64,000 nt of DNA from positions 1 to 64,000 of the forward strand of contig JABURQ010000056.1 in NCBI GenBank assembly GCA_014762625.1, given 5' to 3'. Positions within the stretch are counted from its first letter, which is position 1, and each line of letters opens with the position of its first letter. Source of the DNA: Planctomycetaceae bacterium (GTDB lineage Bacteria > Planctomycetota > Planctomycetia > Planctomycetales > Planctomycetaceae). Below the pieces are notes generated by a model that ran no database searches, was not told the origin of the DNA, and saw only the letters and a program-made list of their open reading frames with translations. Below, piece by piece: positions 34,942-44,388 of the stretch. The translations under genes and the position numbers were made by a program.

Positions 34942-35841
34942 ATGATCACACGCCAAATTCTGGGACTCGGGACGATCGTCATCGATCACCAATTATTTGT
35001 CGATCGTTTCCCGACCGTGGATACCAAAGTCGAAGCGACCGGTTCCCGATATCAGATTGGCGGTCCGGTTCCGACGGCTCTGGTGTTTCTCTCCCGACTG
35101 GGACACGACTGCTCCTATGTTGGCGTTTGGGGAGACGACCAGTTCGGACAAACCATTGAATCCGACCTGCGTGCGGAAAAAATTCGTTTCTCCCCCGATT
35201 GTCGTCAGGCCATTGAAACCGGACTGGCTCAGGTGTGGGTTGATGAAGCATCGGGGAGTCGAACAATCGTTTGCCGAAGAGTATCTCCCGACGAGGCATC
35301 ACTTTCTCGACCTTTGGAATCCCTTCCTGAAAAGGGAATATTGACGCTCGATGGCTGGCCGCCGAATCTGGCCGTTCAAGCCGCCCAAGCGGCTCGTCAA
35401 CAGGGGCTCACCGTTTTTCTCGATACCGGATCTCCCAAAGGACGAACAGATGAATTACTGCGTCATGTCGATCTCGTGAATGCACCGAGACGATTTCTAA
35501 GACAGTTTTTTGACAGTGATCACATCGAATCCGGAGCGCAACAACTGCTGGCATTCGGCCCCAAGATGGTCACCGTGACGGATGGTGAGAGAGGGGCCTG
35601 GCTATTCACCCGCGACAATACTTATCATCAAACGGCATTTCCGATTGAAGCGGTGGATACGACGGGAGCCGGTGACATCTTTTCCGGAGCGTTGGTTCAC
35701 GCCAGCCTTCAGGATTGGTCCGAACAACGCATGCTGAAATTTGCCTCCGCAGCGGCCGCTCTCAAATGCCGCCAACCCGGCAACCGAGACGCGTTACCAA
35801 CCCACGAGCAGATTGAAGATTTTCTCGCCATCACGGATTGA
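34942..35841 (+). CDS. PfkB-family carbohydrate kinase
   Basis: A 299-residue ribokinase-type enzyme that phosphorylates a sugar or nucleoside with ATP. The substrate-lid side has GPVPTALVFLSRLGHDCSYVGVWGDDQFG, and the signature DTTGAGDIFSGALVHAS supplies the catalytic Asp and anion hole. The ATG at 34942 follows a gagaggtgagag site. The substrate cannot be fixed from sequence. Confidence 0.85.
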   Translation: MITRQILGLGTIVIDHQLFVDRFPTVDTKVEATGSRYQIGGPVPTALVFLSRLGHDCSYVGVWGDDQFGQTIESDLRAEKIRFSPDCRQAIETGLAQVWVDEASGSRTIVCRRVSPDEASLSRPLESLPEKGILTLDGWPPNLAVQAAQAARQQGLTVFLDTGSPKGRTDELLRHVDLVNAPRRFLRQFFDSDHIESGAQQLLAFGPKMVTVTDGERGAWLFTRDNTYHQTAFPIEAVDTTGAGDIFSGALVHASLQDWSEQRMLKFASAAAALKCRQPGNRDALPTHEQIEDFLAITD

Positions 35842-35853
35842 ATAAAGTATCCC

Positions 35854-37182
35854 TCAGTCCGTGACGATCTTCAGATTCGGCAGTTCTGCCTGTAAAAGTT
35901 CCAGTGTCTCTTCAGAGGGACCGACGTATCGGAGTTGCAGTTCCTGGAGCGACTTGAGGTCCTTCAATTTCTTCAACCCTTCGTCGGTAACACCCGTTCC
36001 ATTCAGAATTAATTTTTCGAGTGCAGGCAACTCAACGACGGTGTCGATGGCCTCATCGGTAATAAAGGTATCCTCTAAATCAAGGAACTTGAGGTTTTTC
36101 AGCCCTTGTAGCCCCACAATATTCTGGTCGTCGGTGGGGGTTTGTCGCAGATTCAGCGTTTGGAGTGTGGTCATTTTTCCGACGGCTTGTACCCCTTCCG
36201 CTCCGAGAAAATTCTCGAACAGATTCAACTCCACGAGCGCCGGTAATTCGGAAAGCGCCACCAGACCGGGGTCGCCGATCGGCGTACCTCTCAAGTTGAG
36301 CGTTTTTAACTTTTTCAATTTTGCCAGAGACTTCATGCCTTCGTCGCTGATGCCGTTGACGCGCATCAGGCTGATAAACTCCAGATTTTCGAGGTCCTCC
36401 AGAAACTCCAACCCGGCATCGGTCACCTGGGTATCGTCCAGCTCGATTGCCTTCAGCTTCGGAAACTGATGCGCGGCTTCGAGAACCTCATCATCGAAAG
36501 ACGGTCCCCAGACATTGATCCGTTCGAGATTTTTAATCGGAGCTAATTGCTTAATGAAATCGGGGGATGCAGAGGTCCCTTGAATTTTGATGCTGCGTAG
36601 ATGAGGCATCGCGGCAAGATACTTGGCGCCTTCATCATCGATTCTGGTGAATCGGATGTCGGCTTCCTTCAAGGACGTTAACGGCTGAAGATGTTTCAGA
36701 TCTTCGCTGGTGAGATTGGTTCGTCGTAGCGAGATTGCTTTCAGGTTTTTGAGGTCTTTCAACTGCTGCAATCCTGCGCCCGTCAGCTTGGTATTATCCA
36801 ATGCCAGTAAGTTAAGCAAAGTTAACTGGCCGACGTATTTCATTCCTTCATCCGAGATTTCCGGACCTGTGAGTCGCAGATCGATCAGGTTGGGAAGCCC
36901 CTCCAGATATTTGAGATCCGCGTCCTGAATCGGATAATCGAGGGCATACATTTTCGTCACCCGACCGTCCTCATCCTCCACCAACCGGACGTCCAACTCC
37001 TGCAAGGCATCAATCGAAGCTTGAGAGTCTTCGGGGCGTGGTTCGGGAGCAGGAGACGATGTCGCCTGTTCGTCAGACGAAGCTTGGCTCGATTCGGTGG
37101 GAGTCTGATCCGATTCTTGAGGGCAACCACTCAACAACAACGACATCAGCGCACAAAGAGAACAAATGGAGCGATTGATCAT
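35854..37182 (-). CDS. Leucine-rich-repeat lipoprotein
   Basis: A 442-residue secreted protein with signal peptide and lipobox LSGC. A Ser/Glu/Pro-rich linker of about 40 residues follows. From about residue 75 on there are about fourteen leucine-rich repeats of 23-25 residues with the core LxxLxLxxTxITDxGLxxL, the SDS22-like type frequent in planctomycetes. It is probably an extracytoplasmic binding protein, anchored to the membrane or cell envelope. The ligand is unknown. Confidence 0.82.
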   Translation of the reverse strand: MINRSICSLCALMSLLLSGCPQESDQTPTESSQASSDEQATSSPAPEPRPEDSQASIDALQELDVRLVEDEDGRVTKMYALDYPIQDADLKYLEGLPNLIDLRLTGPEISDEGMKYVGQLTLLNLLALDNTKLTGAGLQQLKDLKNLKAISLRRTNLTSEDLKHLQPLTSLKEADIRFTRIDDEGAKYLAAMPHLRSIKIQGTSASPDFIKQLAPIKNLERINVWGPSFDDEVLEAAHQFPKLKAIELDDTQVTDAGLEFLEDLENLEFISLMRVNGISDEGMKSLAKLKKLKTLNLRGTPIGDPGLVALSELPALVELNLFENFLGAEGVQAVGKMTTLQTLNLRQTPTDDQNIVGLQGLKNLKFLDLEDTFITDEAIDTVVELPALEKLILNGTGVTDEGLKKLKDLKSLQELQLRYVGPSEETLELLQAELPNLKIVTD

Positions 37183-37330
37183 GAAACTTCAGAACCTGCA
37201 AAGTACGGAATTTCTGGAAATGTCCACAAAACACTTCCTTCTTTGCAGAATAATGGCCTCACAAAGGAATCGCAATTGTCAAGAAGATTGAGCCGCTACG
37301 CTTCGACGCTACGTTTTCGCTGGACGCACT

Positions 37331-38050
37331 CTAATTCGCTTCCTGTTCTTTTTCTCCAGCCAGTCGAATCCGAGCCGCTTCGTCTCCATAAGCAGGTGAG
37401 CCTGAGTCGTAAGCAGGTTGAAAGGCGACCTGATTCGGAATCTCAATATCCCGTGTGTAAGCCGACTTCTGTTTCGACTCGGCGATTTCCTGTTTCAAAG
37501 ATCCATTTTGATAGGGACCGACCCCTAACACGAACCAGTTATTTCGATCGGATTGCGCCAACGAGACGCCCCCCTGTCCGAGGATCTGTCCCGACTTGGT
37601 ATGGTAGGCGACAATTCCGAGCTTGGCCGCCGCTTCCTGACTTTCTTTCGTAATCAGCCGGACCTCGGGCAATGTCACCATACCGGGAACCGTAATTTCG
37701 GGAACACCGACGAACATATCAGTCGAATCGGTTCCCACTCCTCCACTGCGAATTTCCATACAGATTTCGGAATCCTCTTTCTTATCGACGACGCGCACAC
37801 CTTGTATCATCAGTCGATGGCGAATTGAGGCCACGATATAATTTTTATCAACCGCTTCGATATACTTCTCTTCCAGAAAGACATCGTGCCCCGCGAACGC
37901 ACCGAAATCGACGTTTGATAACGAATCATCGACGGCGTTCGAGATGAGTAGCTGCTCTGTGGCTGTCCGAGCGGTATTTGAACTTTTCGTCGACGTACAG
38001 CCGATCAGAGCCAGGGAACAGGCCAACAAGGGAAACAGTAGAACTCTCAT
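37331..38050 (-). CDS. DUF6655-like lipoprotein
   Basis: A 239-residue lipoprotein: MRVLLFPLLACSLALIGC is a clean signal peptide with lipobox. The mature part contains NTARTATEQLLISNAVDDSLSNVDF and VDKNYIVASIRHRLMIQGVRVVD, which match a family of planctomycete envelope lipoproteins of unknown role; a late basic, Ala-rich segment closes it. Starting at 38050 gives the signal peptide; a longer frame to 38140 has none. Confidence 0.7.
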   Translation of the reverse strand: MRVLLFPLLACSLALIGCTSTKSSNTARTATEQLLISNAVDDSLSNVDFGAFAGHDVFLEEKYIEAVDKNYIVASIRHRLMIQGVRVVDKKEDSEICMEIRSGGVGTDSTDMFVGVPEITVPGMVTLPEVRLITKESQEAAAKLGIVAYHTKSGQILGQGGVSLAQSDRNNWFVLGVGPYQNGSLKQEIAESKQKSAYTRDIEIPNQVAFQPAYDSGSPAYGDEAARIRLAGEKEQEAN

Positions 38051-38331
38051 GAGAGCACCTGTGAAAGAATGTTTTGATGGGATGGGATTGATCGTCAGAC
38101 GGAATGGTCTGAGAAATGACGGATGGCGAGATAGATCCATGGAGAGGGGATCAATTGATAGTGTTTTTAGCAGAGATCGTCAAGATGATACTCACGCTCG
38201 AGTCCACTCATTTCCCCCAAACTTCCCGATCTGTGGTTTTTGAGACGTACAACCAATGGAGAACTCCTGGAGAACGTCTATCATGACATGTAGAGCAAAC
38301 AGTCCCTCGAAAGACTCCACCCGAGAAGCCG

Positions 38332-40041
38332 ATGAAAAACGAGCAAATTGCCGCCAGCTTCGATGAACTCGCCGACCTACTTGAAGTGCAGGGCGCCAAT
38401 CCCTTTCGTATTCGCGCATATCGCAATGCCTCTCGCACCATTGAGAGTTTGACCGATTCCCTCGAATCGATGCTCGAATCGGAAACCGATCTCACGGAAT
38501 TGCAGGGGATCGGGAAAGACCTGGCTGGGAAAATTAAAGAACTTGTGGAAACGGGGACGCTCGAAAAATTGGAAGAATTGAAGAGTGAAGTTCCTCCCGG
38601 CGTGTTGGATATCATGAGGCTTCCCGGAGTCGGTCCCAAAAAAGCGGCCTTGTTGTTTAAGGAACTGAATATCACGGGTCTTCCCGAACTCAAGGCAGCC
38701 GCGGAAGCAGGGGAAATACAAAAACTGAAAGGCTTTGGGAAGAAAACGGAAGAGTCGATTCTGTCCAACATCGACCAGGCGGCCCAAGCCAAAGAACGTG
38801 AGTTCTATGCAACTGCGGAACCGTTGGTGGAGGAAATTGTTGACGCGCTCTCCGAACTCTCCTCCACGAAACAGGTTTCACCCGCCGGCAGTTTCCGCCG
38901 CCGGAAAGAAACTGTGGGCGACCTCGATATCCTCGTCACCTCGGACGATGCGGAACAGGTCATGGATGCCCTGGCGTCGCACGAACTCGTGCAAGAAGTC
39001 CTGCAACGCGGTGACACAAAACAGCGCGTGCGATTGATCAAGGGACTCGAAATGGATCTTCGCGTCGTGCCGGAAGAGTCCTACGGCGCGGCGATGCAGT
39101 ATTTTACCGGTTCCAAAGAACACAATATCGTGATGAGAAAACGAGCTCAGAAACGTGACCTGGAACTGAATGAATACGGTTTGTTCTCCGGTAAGAAATC
39201 GATCGCCGGCAAAACCGAAGAAGAAATCTACCAGGCCCTCGATCTCGCCTGGATACCTCCAGAGTTGCGGGAAGATCGAGGAGAATTCGAACTGGCGGAG
39301 AAGGATCAGCTTCCGGAATTGATCACTCTGGAGGATATTCGCGGCGACCTTCACATGCATACCACCGCAACCGACGGAACCGCTTCGATTCAAGAAATGA
39401 TTGAGGCCGCCAAAGAGCGCGGCAGAAAATATATGGCGATTACCGACCACTCCAAACGCGTGACAATGGCCAACGGCCTCGATGCCGATCGTCTCCGCGA
39501 TCACTGGCGGGACATTCGCAAAGTGGCGGAAAAAATCAAAGGCATCCATGTCCTGTGTGGAATCGAATGCGACATCCTGGAAGATGCCTCACTCGACCTT
39601 CCCGACGAGGTCCTCGAAGAGGCGGACTGGGTGATTGCAGTCCTGCATTACGGATTGAAACAGGACAAGGCACAGATCCACAAACGCCTGATGACGGCCA
39701 TCAAAAACCCGCACGTCGATATTATTGGACACCCGACCGGACGATTGATCGGGAAGCGTCCCGGTGCGGAGATGGACATCTCGGAGATTCTCAAGGCCGC
39801 CGCCGACCACGAGGTCATGATGGAAATCAATGCCCACCCCAGCCGTCTCGATTTGAACTCCCTCCACGCCGCCGCCGCGAAAGAGTTGGGAATTCCCATC
39901 GTGATCAGCACCGACGCACATTCGACCGGCGGGATGGATGTGATGCGTTATGGGGTCTTTCAGGCTCGGCGAGCAGGTCTGTCTGCGAAAGATGTCGCCA
40001 ATTGTCGGACCTGGGCACAGTTCAAGAAGCTGCTGAAATAG
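38332..40041 (+). CDS. polX: DNA polymerase/3'-5' exonuclease PolX
   Basis: A 569-residue repair polymerase with two parts. The N-terminal part is a Pol-beta-like polymerase: helix-hairpin-helix units ([15 protein letters not shown] and [13 protein letters not shown]), then [17 protein letters not shown], with metal-binding Asp197 and Asp199, and the third Asp242 in MDLRVV. The C-terminal PHP phosphoesterase starts at [12 protein letters not shown] (His341, His343) and includes ITDHS and STDAHS. It carries out gap filling and end trimming in base excision repair. It stands alone, 281 bases from a divergent gene. Confidence 0.93.
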   Translation: MKNEQIAASFDELADLLEVQGANPFRIRAYRNASRTIESLTDSLESMLESETDLTELQGIGKDLAGKIKELVETGTLEKLEELKSEVPPGVLDIMRLPGVGPKKAALLFKELNITGLPELKAAAEAGEIQKLKGFGKKTEESILSNIDQAAQAKEREFYATAEPLVEEIVDALSELSSTKQVSPAGSFRRRKETVGDLDILVTSDDAEQVMDALASHELVQEVLQRGDTKQRVRLIKGLEMDLRVVPEESYGAAMQYFTGSKEHNIVMRKRAQKRDLELNEYGLFSGKKSIAGKTEEEIYQALDLAWIPPELREDRGEFELAEKDQLPELITLEDIRGDLHMHTTATDGTASIQEMIEAAKERGRKYMAITDHSKRVTMANGLDADRLRDHWRDIRKVAEKIKGIHVLCGIECDILEDASLDLPDEVLEEADWVIAVLHYGLKQDKAQIHKRLMTAIKNPHVDIIGHPTGRLIGKRPGAEMDISEILKAAADHEVMMEINAHPSRLDLNSLHAAAAKELGIPIVISTDAHSTGGMDVMRYGVFQARRAGLSAKDVANCRTWAQFKKLLK

Positions 40042-40153
40042 CGATTTCTCCCGGTCAGATTGAGTTCTGTTTTATAGGGATTTGCAAATCAGGCTCTCCC
40101 TAGGAACAATAGAGAATTCAACGATCAACTCTCTCCCGCGAAAGGAGTTACTG

Positions 40154-40717
40154 ATGCTTCGAAAAATGTTTTTAACACTGACTGTCCTGACTGCGATGAC
40201 GGCGATCAATCTCGCCGTTGCCGAGGAATCGAAAGAAGTCGAAGTGAAAGCGATCACGCTGAATGTTCCCGCCAGTTGGGAACAGCAACCAGCCAGCAAT
40301 CGCCTCCGTCTGGCCCAATTTTCCGTCAAACCGGCCGAAGGGGAATCGGATGCGGAGATTGTCGTTTACTCATTCGGTGGAGGTGGAGGCGGGGTTGCCG
40401 CCAACGTCAGCCGTTGGGTGAAACAGTTTGATGCAGAAGGTCGCGAAGTCACCGTGACCGAAGGGAAATCTAAAGCGGGCGAGTATGTCTTGGTGGATAT
40501 CGCCGGGACCTATAACAAACCGATCGGGCCTCCCATTCGCCAACAAACAGAGAAAGCCCCCAATTCCCGCATGCTGGCCGCCATTATCAACGTCGGCGAC
40601 GAAGGAAACTATTTTCTTAAATTGACCGGCGGGAAAAAGACCATCGCCGCTCAGGTGGAAAACTTCCGCAAATCGTTCGGTGCCGACAAAGAATCCGAAA
40701 AACCGTACGAGCAATAA
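40154..40717 (+). CDS. Secreted hypothetical protein
   Basis: A 187-residue exported protein: signal peptide to about residue 23 (cleavage near AVAEES), then a beta-rich domain (VKAITLNVPASWEQQPASNRLRLAQFSV, a Gly-rich turn of seven Gly, and FLKLTGGKKTIAAQVENFRKSF at the end). The whole looks like a small PsbP/MOG1-like fold, but this is only an inference. A strong aaggag site supports the start, and a strong terminator follows. Confidence 0.6.
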   Translation: MLRKMFLTLTVLTAMTAINLAVAEESKEVEVKAITLNVPASWEQQPASNRLRLAQFSVKPAEGESDAEIVVYSFGGGGGGVAANVSRWVKQFDAEGREVTVTEGKSKAGEYVLVDIAGTYNKPIGPPIRQQTEKAPNSRMLAAIINVGDEGNYFLKLTGGKKTIAAQVENFRKSFGADKESEKPYEQ

Positions 40718-40746
40718 AGCGTTTTTTTTCAGAGCGCATAAAAATC

Positions 40747-40776
40747 AGCCCGGCGAGTTCCGTCGGGCTGTTTTTT
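40747..40776 (+). terminator. Rho-independent terminator
   Basis: A 9 bp stem (agcccggcg/cgtcgggct, one G-T pair) with a 5-base loop runs 40747-40769 and is followed by gtttttt. It ends the secreted-protein gene to its left. Confidence 0.85.
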
Positions 40777-40824
40777 ACAATTTCAGCAGTTGTCATCAGC
40801 GACGCATCAGTCGCCGGCGAAAAA

Positions 40825-40944
40825 CTAGCGAAGTGCTTTATGGCACGTCTTGCACCGCTTTTTCATCGCGACAAGTTTGCCGCACTTCGGGCAGCGGGCA
40901 TTTTTGCGAGCTTTTTTCAGTTTTGTGCGAGGGCGTTGAACCAT
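40825..40944 (-). CDS. 39-residue zinc-ribbon protein, bL32-like spacing
   Basis: A basic 39-residue protein: a Lys/Arg-rich first half (VQRPRTKLKKARKNARC) and a four-Cys zinc ribbon at Cys18, Cys21, Cys31 and Cys34. The spacing C-x2-C-x9-C-x2-C is that of ribosomal protein bL32. A real bL32 is about 55-60 residues and normally sits by plsX/fabH, so this may be a shortened relative or an independent nucleic-acid-binding protein. The ATG has a ttggaaat stretch upstream. The frame is open further upstream but that part is not family-like. Confidence 0.6.
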   Translation of the reverse strand: MVQRPRTKLKKARKNARCPKCGKLVAMKKRCKTCHKALR

Positions 40945-41074
40945 TATTCTATTTCCAAAAAACGTAGCTGTGAAAGTTTGAGCGAACCTCCAGTGTAGAT
41001 CTTGCGGCAAAAAAGCACAAACGACACAGTCTGGCATTCTCGAATTTTCTGACTGGATCCCTCTCACCGACCCT

Positions 41075-42382
41075 ATGAATGATGCCGGAATCGAGATAGT
41101 CCCCCCAGAATCACGACGGCTTTCCTGCTGGGAGTTGTTGGTCACGATACTCACAACGGCTCAAATTCTGGCGTCGTTCCGCCTCTGGACTCCTCAGGAA
41201 AATTTTCCGCAAGTCCCGATGATAACTGGGTTTGCCTGGTCTGATGGAATCGCTTGGACTTTTCTGACCGGCCTTGGAATCGCGTTGATGGGAGTATCTC
41301 TCAATGCCTTCAGGCAACGCGTTCGTCGCTGGCCGGCTCTTCTTTTTCTCATGACAGCGGGAGCTCTTCTGCTGGAGGATCAGCACCGATTACAGCCCTG
41401 GATGATCTTCAATCTCTGGTTATTTCTCATCATTTCGCTGGGGAAACCTCGACGTATTTTGAAACTGATTCCCATTCTCACGGCCAGTCTGTACGTCTAT
41501 TCGGCGCTGTCGAAATGTAATCTGATGTTTCTCGAACAGCATGGGCTCATTATTTTGGGGGGACTGCTTCGAGCTCTTCACCTCGACCCCGCTCAACTCT
41601 CAACGGCGGCCAAGAACGTGCTCATCTCCTCATTTCCGATCGCAGAAATGCTGATCGGTGCCGGATTGCTCTTCGCTCGGACTCGTCGCTTGTCGGCCGT
41701 CATGGCGATGATCATGCACGCTCTCCTGCTGCTGACCTTCAGTTCGCGGGGCTTGAACCATGAATGGTCCGTGTCGTTATGGAATGTCTTTTTTCTGCTG
41801 CAAGCCTTTGGGCTCTGGGTGCTACCGGAATCCTTCTTCGGGGTACGAACGGCGGCCAAAGTGGATGACCGGGAGACAGCCACTTCCGGTTGGATCTTAA
41901 TCGGAATGAGCGTGGTGATCTGGGGATTCCCGTTAATACGTTTCTCGGGCCATCTCGATCAATGGATGGGCTGGTCGCTTTACAGCCCCCGACACAAGGT
42001 TGTCCGTATCCTGCTGAGGACCTCTCCCGACAAGATCGATTCTGAATTTCCCCCCTTCACCAAAAGTGCTTACCGGTGGGTAGGAGGGGAAACCGGACCT
42101 CTGACATTCCTTTCCGATCGTTGGTCGCTCTCAGAATTGCACGTCCCTCTGAATCCGGAGGCGCGGATGGAATTCGCTGTGGCATTCAGCTTATGCGAGC
42201 GATTCGATTGTTGGGATCAGTTAGCGATCGAAGTCGAAACCAGGAATCTCATGGCCCCCGACAAACGGGAAACCCGACGCTATGTCGGACGCGAGCAATT
42301 TTCTCAGCTCGCTCAGGAATACCGGTTGCCCGTTCGACCCAACGCAAGATTTCTCATATCGCGTGAAGCAAAGTCAAAATAG
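41075..42382 (+). CDS. Multi-pass membrane protein of unknown function
   Basis: A 435-residue protein with about seven hydrophobic segments in the first 280 residues and a soluble C-terminal domain of about 140 residues (from SPRHKVVRILL on) that is polar and ends with an Arg-rich stretch. The His/Trp-bearing loops (LEDQHRLQPWMIFNLW, SRGLNHEWSVSLWN) are reminiscent of HTTM or DoxX-type proteins, but no firm family is seen. It ends at a bidirectional-type hairpin. Confidence 0.5.
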   Translation: MNDAGIEIVPPESRRLSCWELLVTILTTAQILASFRLWTPQENFPQVPMITGFAWSDGIAWTFLTGLGIALMGVSLNAFRQRVRRWPALLFLMTAGALLLEDQHRLQPWMIFNLWLFLIISLGKPRRILKLIPILTASLYVYSALSKCNLMFLEQHGLIILGGLLRALHLDPAQLSTAAKNVLISSFPIAEMLIGAGLLFARTRRLSAVMAMIMHALLLLTFSSRGLNHEWSVSLWNVFFLLQAFGLWVLPESFFGVRTAAKVDDRETATSGWILIGMSVVIWGFPLIRFSGHLDQWMGWSLYSPRHKVVRILLRTSPDKIDSEFPPFTKSAYRWVGGETGPLTFLSDRWSLSELHVPLNPEARMEFAVAFSLCERFDCWDQLAIEVETRNLMAPDKRETRRYVGREQFSQLAQEYRLPVRPNARFLISREAKSK

Positions 42383-42385
42383 AAA

Positions 42386-42409
42386 AAGCACTCCCCTCGG
42401 AGAGTGCTT
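42386..42409. terminator. Bidirectional terminator hairpin
   Basis: Arms aagcactc (42386-42393) and gagtgctt (42402-42409) form an 8 bp stem with an 8-base loop in the gap between two convergent genes, preceded by an A-run and thus followed by a T-run on the minus strand. It can end both the membrane-protein and the fliA transcripts. Confidence 0.7.
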
Positions 42410-42435
42410 GAAACAGTTGGTAATACGATCGACGA

Positions 42436-43212
42436 TCAGTCAAATTCCGGACGTCGCATCCCGAGCTGCTCTTTCAACCGTGAAACTATGCTGGAGTGCA
42501 TTTGACTGACGCGAGATTCAGAAAGGCCGAGAGTCGTCCCGATTTCTTTCATCGTCAACTCTTCATAGTAATACAGAATAATGATCAATCGCTCGTTACG
42601 ATTCAGCCCTTTGGTGACGAGCTTCATGATGTCGAGCTTCTGGATGCTGTTTGTGGGGTCTTCTCCCTTGGCATCTTCGAGAATGTCAATTTCACGAACG
42701 TCTTTGTAGCTGTCGGTTTCGTACCACTTTTTATTCAAACTCACCACACCGACCGCGTTGGCATCGTTCTTCAGCTTTTCGTATTCATCGAGTGGCAGAC
42801 CCAGTTTCTTGGCAACCGCCGCATCGCCGGGAGGACCACCGGCTTCCGCTTCCGCTTCTTTGCGGGCAGCTTCCAGCTTGCTGGCTTTACTGCGAACGAG
42901 TCGCGGAACCCAGTCCATCGTCCGTAGTTCATCGAGCATGGCTCCTCGAATTCGGGGAACACAATAAGTCTCGAATTTGACTCCCCGTTCCAAATCGAAC
43001 GCCTCGATGGCATCCATCAAGCCGAAGACCCCAGCGGACATCAGATCGTTCATATCGACGCCGTCGGGCAGCTTCGCCCACACACGTTCCGCGTTATATC
43101 GCACGATCGGCAAATACTTCTCGATCAAACGATTTCGAAGAGATTGATCCGATTGATCCTTCTTGAACTCGGTCCAAAGTTGTAATGTTGCGTCGTCGAC
43201 TTTGGTTGCCAT
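42436..43212 (-). CDS. fliA: Flagellar sigma factor FliA (sigma-28)
   Basis: A 258-residue sigma factor of the FliA/WhiG group. Region 2 has YLPIVRYNAERVWAKLPDGVDMNDLMSAGVFGLMDAIEAFD and FETYCVPRIRGAMLDELRTMDWVPR; region 4 has LTMKEIGTTLGLSESRVSQMHSS, the DNA-binding helix-turn-helix. It directs transcription of late flagellar and motility genes, usually with the anti-sigma FlgM. It is the last gene of the flhA-flhF-flhG-fliA order, after a 256-base gap with two hairpins. Confidence 0.92.
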   Translation of the reverse strand: MATKVDDATLQLWTEFKKDQSDQSLRNRLIEKYLPIVRYNAERVWAKLPDGVDMNDLMSAGVFGLMDAIEAFDLERGVKFETYCVPRIRGAMLDELRTMDWVPRLVRSKASKLEAARKEAEAEAGGPPGDAAVAKKLGLPLDEYEKLKNDANAVGVVSLNKKWYETDSYKDVREIDILEDAKGEDPTNSIQKLDIMKLVTKGLNRNERLIIILYYYEELTMKEIGTTLGLSESRVSQMHSSIVSRLKEQLGMRRPEFD

Positions 43213-43271
43213 GAAACTCTCCGTGGATATGTTATTTCTGTCTGTCGATCAGAGCGAGATAGGTCTGGGTG

Positions 43272-43324
43272 GTCGGAGATGAATTCTCCGACGCGGTGGT
43301 ATTGGGGTGAGATTTGAAATCTCA
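43272..43324 (-). promoter_or_regulatory. Two hairpins in the fliA leader
   Basis: gtcggaga-tgaat-tctccgac (43272-43292, 8 bp perfect stem, 5-base loop) and tgagattt-g-aaatctca (43308-43324, 8 bp arms around one base) lie 60-110 bases before fliA. The second is a near-perfect palindrome that could also be an operator. No T-run follows either in the transcribed direction. Confidence 0.5.
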
Positions 43325-43468
43325 ACTCTCGAAGGTCTTAAAATCAGGACGCATTGAGAGCCCCTATTTGGTATCGGTCATCATGATCGGCAAATTGAGT
43401 AAAATCGTCATAAACCTGAAATACTTTTTAATAAGAGAAAACTCCCCAAACAGCCCAGACAGCCAATT

Positions 43469-44344
43469 TCACGCCGCTCGAGCTGAAGAAAGTCTGGATT
43501 GATTGGAGTGATGAAAACGCTGAAAAAAACTGTGTTTGAAATTGGATGAATCGTTTCCTGTCAACCAGCGTGTCGAGAGATGGGCAATTGCTTTTCGTCC
43601 CGCCCCCTCCTCCTCATGATTTGCGAACTGGGTCATGGCGGGATCGCTGGGAACAAATCCCGCCGCTCGAATCTCCGTTTGCAAAAAGAGTTTGGTTGTT
43701 TGCTGCAAGCGATCGATCACATCGAATGCGATGTCTGAAGTTTCGGCTTGATTGACGACAATCGACGTCTGATCCAGGAGGTCGGAGCACGATTTCATGA
43801 ATCCGTAAGACGCGGCGACCGCTGTTGGTTCGGGAGTGCAGACTAGCCAGGACGAATGACAGGCAGCCATCAGTGACTGCACTTCACCGGAGATGGCCCC
43901 CGGTAAATCGAGAATAATGACGTCGAACTGTTCTTCCCAAAACTGGAGTGCTCGGCTCAATGCGGAGGACTCCCGCCAGAGGGCTGTCGTTAAATTGCTG
44001 ACGCCATTCCCTTGCAGATAATGAAGGCCATCGCCGGTTGAGTAGAGAACTTCGCTGGCAGTTCGGGAGCCCGTCAAGACATGTGAAATGTTCCAGGGAT
44101 GATGAAAACCCATCACCAAGTCGTGAGCGGCATTTCCATCCACATCCCACACGCAGACCGATTGACCGGCTTTTTGCAGGGTCAACGCTGTTTGTAAAGC
44201 GAGTGTTGTTTTTCCGACTCCCCCCTTCGCGGCAGTCATCCCCAGCACTCTTGCTGACGGCGATTGAGAGGAAACGCTGTTTGAATCACTCGCCAATCGT
44301 CGCTGTTTCATGAGGGTTCGCAGAGCGTGTGCCTGATCGACCAT
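43469..44344 (-). CDS. flhG: MinD/ParA-type flagellar ATPase FlhG
   Basis: A 291-residue P-loop ATPase that, with FlhF, fixes the number and place of flagella. The N-terminus begins VDQAHALRTL, the short motif through which FlhG stimulates FlhF. The nucleotide site is deviant Walker A (TAAKGGVGKTTL), then VWDVDGNAAH and DVIILDLPG. The preferred start is the ATG at 44344, since the earlier codon (44356) is TTG. It follows flhF by 44 bases. Confidence 0.88.
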   Translation of the reverse strand: MVDQAHALRTLMKQRRLASDSNSVSSQSPSARVLGMTAAKGGVGKTTLALQTALTLQKAGQSVCVWDVDGNAAHDLVMGFHHPWNISHVLTGSRTASEVLYSTGDGLHYLQGNGVSNLTTALWRESSALSRALQFWEEQFDVIILDLPGAISGEVQSLMAACHSSWLVCTPEPTAVAASYGFMKSCSDLLDQTSIVVNQAETSDIAFDVIDRLQQTTKLFLQTEIRAAGFVPSDPAMTQFANHEEEGAGRKAIAHLSTRWLTGNDSSNFKHSFFQRFHHSNQSRLSSARAA

Positions 44345-44388
44345 GTTGGATTCCAAATGTAAACGTGTCGTTAAAGCCGGGAAGGGAA

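Noticed and set aside
38878-39549. Minus-strand frame opposite polX
   Set aside because: Phe/His-rich antisense shadow of a well-conserved polymerase gene.
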